Under the pieces are notes generated by a model, which saw nothing but the letters and a program-made list of their open reading frames with translations, did not search any database and was not told the DNA's origin. A stretch of 7,826 nucleotides of DNA from JBFGCM01 sp041581135 (GTDB taxonomy: Bacteria > Actinomycetota > Acidimicrobiia > Spongiisociales > UBA5794). This document shows, piece after piece, positions 6,377-7,826 of the stretch (positions are counted from its first letter, which is position 1; the number at the start of each line of letters is the position of its first letter). Made by a program: the position numbers and the translations under genes. The stretch covers positions 1 through 7,826 of the forward strand of contig JBFGCM010000122.1 in assembly GCA_041581135.1 (NCBI GenBank), in the 5' to 3' direction.

Positions 6377-6401
6377 GTTCGAGTTCTGTTCGGTCTCGAA
6401 C
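6377..6401. repeat. Inverted repeat GTTCGAG / CTCGAAC
   Basis: A perfect 7-base stem (6377-6383 with 6395-6401) encloses an 11-base loop, TTCTGTTCGGT. The loop is large for an intrinsic terminator, so this could instead be a protein-binding dyad. It ends just before the direct repeats at 6418. Confidence 0.4.
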
Positions 6402-6417
6402 GTGTGGCTTTCGGGTT

Positions 6418-6470
6418 GGGGAGAAGCGCGTAGCGTTTCTCCAACCGATCGGCGGAGCGGGTCGGCGGTG
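6418..6470 (+). repeat. Double-hairpin direct repeat, copy A
   Basis: This 53-base unit recurs at 6490-6542 with 51 of 53 bases identical. It holds two inverted repeats two bases apart. Stem 1 pairs GGAGAAGCGC (6420-6429) with GCGTTTCTCC (6433-6442) around GTA: ten pairs, one of them G-U. Stem 2 pairs CCGATCGGC (6445-6453) with GCGGGTCGG (6457-6465) around GGA, with one G-U and one G-G mismatch at 6451/6459. GTGTGGCTT occurs upstream of both copies (6402-6410 and 6472-6480), so the repeated unit may be about 70 bases. It resembles REP/BIME-type intergenic elements or paired terminators; the family is not one I can name. Confidence 0.8.
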
Positions 6471-6489
6471 GGTGTGGCTTCTTCAGTGT

Positions 6490-6542
6490 GGGGAGAAGCG
6501 CGTGGCGTTTCTCCAACCGATCGGCGGAGCCGGTCGGCGGTG
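6490..6542 (+). repeat. Double-hairpin direct repeat, copy B, abutting the CNNM-gene stop
   Basis: This is the second copy, 72 bases downstream of copy A and separated from it by 19 bases. The two differences are a loop base in stem 1 (A at 6432, G at 6504) and G/C at 6459/6531. The latter makes stem 2 of this copy fully paired apart from one G-U. Its last base is immediately next to the stop codon (6545-6543) of the minus-strand CNNM-type gene, so it forms the start of that gene's 3' untranslated region. Confidence 0.8.
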
Positions 6543-7787
6543 TCAGGGCATGTCCACCCGGAGCCGGTCGATGCGGTTGCGCTCCATGCGCAGCACCGTC
6601 AGTTCCATGCCGTTGTCGGCGACACCGTCGCCCTCTGCCGGGATCTTGCCCGCAAGGGTCATGAACAGACCGGCGACGGTGGAGTACGGCCCGGTTGGCA
6701 ACTCCAACCCGAGGGCGGCCGCCAGATCTTCAACGGGTAGCCGCCCGTCGGCCAGCCACTGGCGGGGTCCGATGCGCACCGCCGCCGGAGCGCCGGGGTC
6801 GTACTCGTCATGCAGCTCGCCCACCAGCTCCGACACCAGATCCTTGATGGTGACGACTCCCTCGACGCCGCCGTGCTCGTCGAGCACCACCCCGAAGGCG
6901 ATGCGGCGCCGGCGCAGCTCCTGGAGCACGGTCAGGATCGCTGCCGATTCCGGCACGTAGTACGGGGCGCGCACCATCCGGGCGATGTCGTCCGAGGACG
7001 GGTCCGTGCCGGAGCGAAGCAGATCCTTCACGTAGAGGATGCCGAGGAGATGATCGAGATCGCCGTCGGTGACCGGGAACCGCGAGTGGCCCGTGGCGGA
7101 GACGGCGGAGCGAACGGCAGCCATCGTCACCGGGCGTGCCAGAGGGTGGATGTCCACCCGCGGCGTCATGACTTCGCGCACCGGCCGGTCCGCCAGACCG
7201 AAGAGGGCGTCGATGATCTCGTGCTCGACGGCCTCGATCTCGCCGCCGGCGGCGCCCATCTCGACCATCGCCCGGATGTCGTCCTCAGTGACTCCCGAGT
7301 CTTCAGGCTTGGTGGCGCCGACGAGGCGCAACACGGTGCGGGTGATGCTCGTGAAGAAGTTCCCCACCGGAGCGAGCACCCTCGACAGCCGCCAGATGGT
7401 CGGGCCCACCGCCAGCGAGAAGCCCTCGGGGTAACGGGTGGCAAGGGTCTTCGGCGTGATCTCCCCGATCACGAGAATCGCAGTGGTCACGACGACCGTG
7501 GCCGCCCACGGCCCCCAGTCCTCACCGAGCAGGTCGATGAACAGTGCGGTGGCGACCGATGCGCCCAAGATGTTGACCACGTTGTTGGCCACCAGGAGGG
7601 TGGAGAGGAGGCGGTCGGTGTCGGCCACGAGTTGCTCGACGTACCCGCCGCGCTTGTCACGCGCCGCCAACCGGTGCACACGTTCTCTACCGATGCCGAT
7701 GAGGGCGGTTTCGGAGCCGGAGAAGAAGCCGGAGGCGAGTATGCACGTGCCCAAGATCACCAAATACGTGATCTGGAGTCCGTTCAT
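6543..7787 (-). CDS. CNNM/CorC-family membrane protein (DUF21, CBS pair, CorC_HlyC domain)
   Basis: The 414-residue product has the full three-part layout of the bacterial CNNM/CorC (formerly 'hemolysin C', UPF0053) family. The membrane DUF21 domain spans about 1-180, with the family signatures FFSGSETALIGI (21-32), LLVANNVVNI (64-73) and GEITPKTLATRYP (108-120). A CBS pair follows at about 205-325: REVMTPRVDI opens it, HSRFPVTDGDLDHLLGILYVKDL closes the first half, and VVLDEHGGVEGVVTIKDL closes the second. The C-terminal CorC_HlyC domain (about 335-414) includes DGRLPVEDLAAALG and TVAGLFMTLAGKIP. Characterised relatives move Mg2+ or help magnesium/cobalt homeostasis, with the CBS pair binding adenine nucleotides. 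Specific substrate here is inferred. The ATG at 7787 starts at the expected first helix, but no good ribosome binding site is visible, which would fit coupling to an upstream gene. Confidence 0.94.
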   Translation of the reverse strand: MNGLQITYLVILGTCILASGFFSGSETALIGIGRERVHRLAARDKRGGYVEQLVADTDRLLSTLLVANNVVNILGASVATALFIDLLGEDWGPWAATVVVTTAILVIGEITPKTLATRYPEGFSLAVGPTIWRLSRVLAPVGNFFTSITRTVLRLVGATKPEDSGVTEDDIRAMVEMGAAGGEIEAVEHEIIDALFGLADRPVREVMTPRVDIHPLARPVTMAAVRSAVSATGHSRFPVTDGDLDHLLGILYVKDLLRSGTDPSSDDIARMVRAPYYVPESAAILTVLQELRRRRIAFGVVLDEHGGVEGVVTIKDLVSELVGELHDEYDPGAPAAVRIGPRQWLADGRLPVEDLAAALGLELPTGPYSTVAGLFMTLAGKIPAEGDGVADNGMELTVLRMERNRIDRLRVDMP

Positions 7788-7807
7788 CGCAGCCGTGCCG
7801 CCATGAC

Positions 7808-7826
7808 CTACTCGCCGGGGGTGATG
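7808..7826 (-). CDS. Possible 3' end of another minus-strand gene
   Basis: On the minus strand the last six codons of the window read I-T-P-G-E-stop, ending 20 bases before the CNNM-type start. CNNM/CorC genes often lie in tandem or close operons, and the missing ribosome binding site at 7787 fits a coupled downstream gene. Five residues cannot identify a protein, so this is only a possibility. Confidence 0.2.

Noticed and set aside
6418..6542. Possible CRISPR array
   Set aside because: There are only two copies, each 53 bases long, with a 19-base spacer, internal double hairpins and no cas gene nearby.
6250..6960. Open frames on both strands through the hairpin repeats, giving repeated peptides such as EKRHALLPT
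   Set aside because: The 72-base spacing is a multiple of three, so any frame repeats itself. The base pattern is explained by paired stems, not codons, and the plus-strand frame runs into the antisense of the CNNM-type gene.

Overview
The window is high-GC bacterial DNA and reads as a piece of an actinobacterial chromosome. The best clue is a ~600-residue acyl-CoA dehydrogenase that begins MSHYKSN and closely resembles mycobacterial FadE5. An Acidimicrobiia-like or other environmental actinobacterium would fit, but that placement is inference. No rRNA, tRNA, CRISPR array, transposase or phage gene is visible. No single novel system stands out. The most unusual points are a broken junction at the left end and a tandem double-hairpin repeat between convergent genes on the right.

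Left end (1-903): two incomplete genes meet head to head near position 140. On the minus strand lies an internal piece of a LivH-type branched-chain amino acid ABC permease. On the plus strand, starting within the next few bases, is the C-terminal ~70% of the ATPase YchF, without its P-loop region. Both genes have lost their 5' parts at the same point, so this is either a real inversion breakpoint or a chimeric assembly or amplification joint.

904-2427 (+): a two-gene operon with a 4-base ATGA overlap. It encodes an ECF sigma factor and a single-pass membrane protein that is probably its anti-sigma partner, although no known anti-sigma zinc motif is visible.

2428-2540: 113 bases between convergent genes, with nothing I can support.

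2541-3736 (-): a second coupled pair, a TetR-family repressor followed by a Nudix hydrolase with a GTGA overlap. The pair is divergent from the acyl-CoA dehydrogenase gene (3894-5696, +). The 157-base AT-richer gap between them carries a CACTC-AAA-GAGTG palindrome, a natural candidate operator. The TetR protein probably controls the dehydrogenase gene, its own operon, or both.

5740-6243 (+): a small four-helix membrane protein with a histidine-rich tail, probably co-transcribed with the dehydrogenase.

6244-6542: a 299-base gap between convergent genes, packed with inverted repeats: three separate perfect hairpins, then two 53-base direct repeats (51/53 identical), each folding into two adjacent hairpins. 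The second copy ends directly at the stop codon of the next gene.

6543-7787 (-): a complete CNNM/CorC-type (DUF21-CBS-CorC_HlyC) membrane transporter-like protein. The last bases of the window may hold the end of another gene on the same strand.
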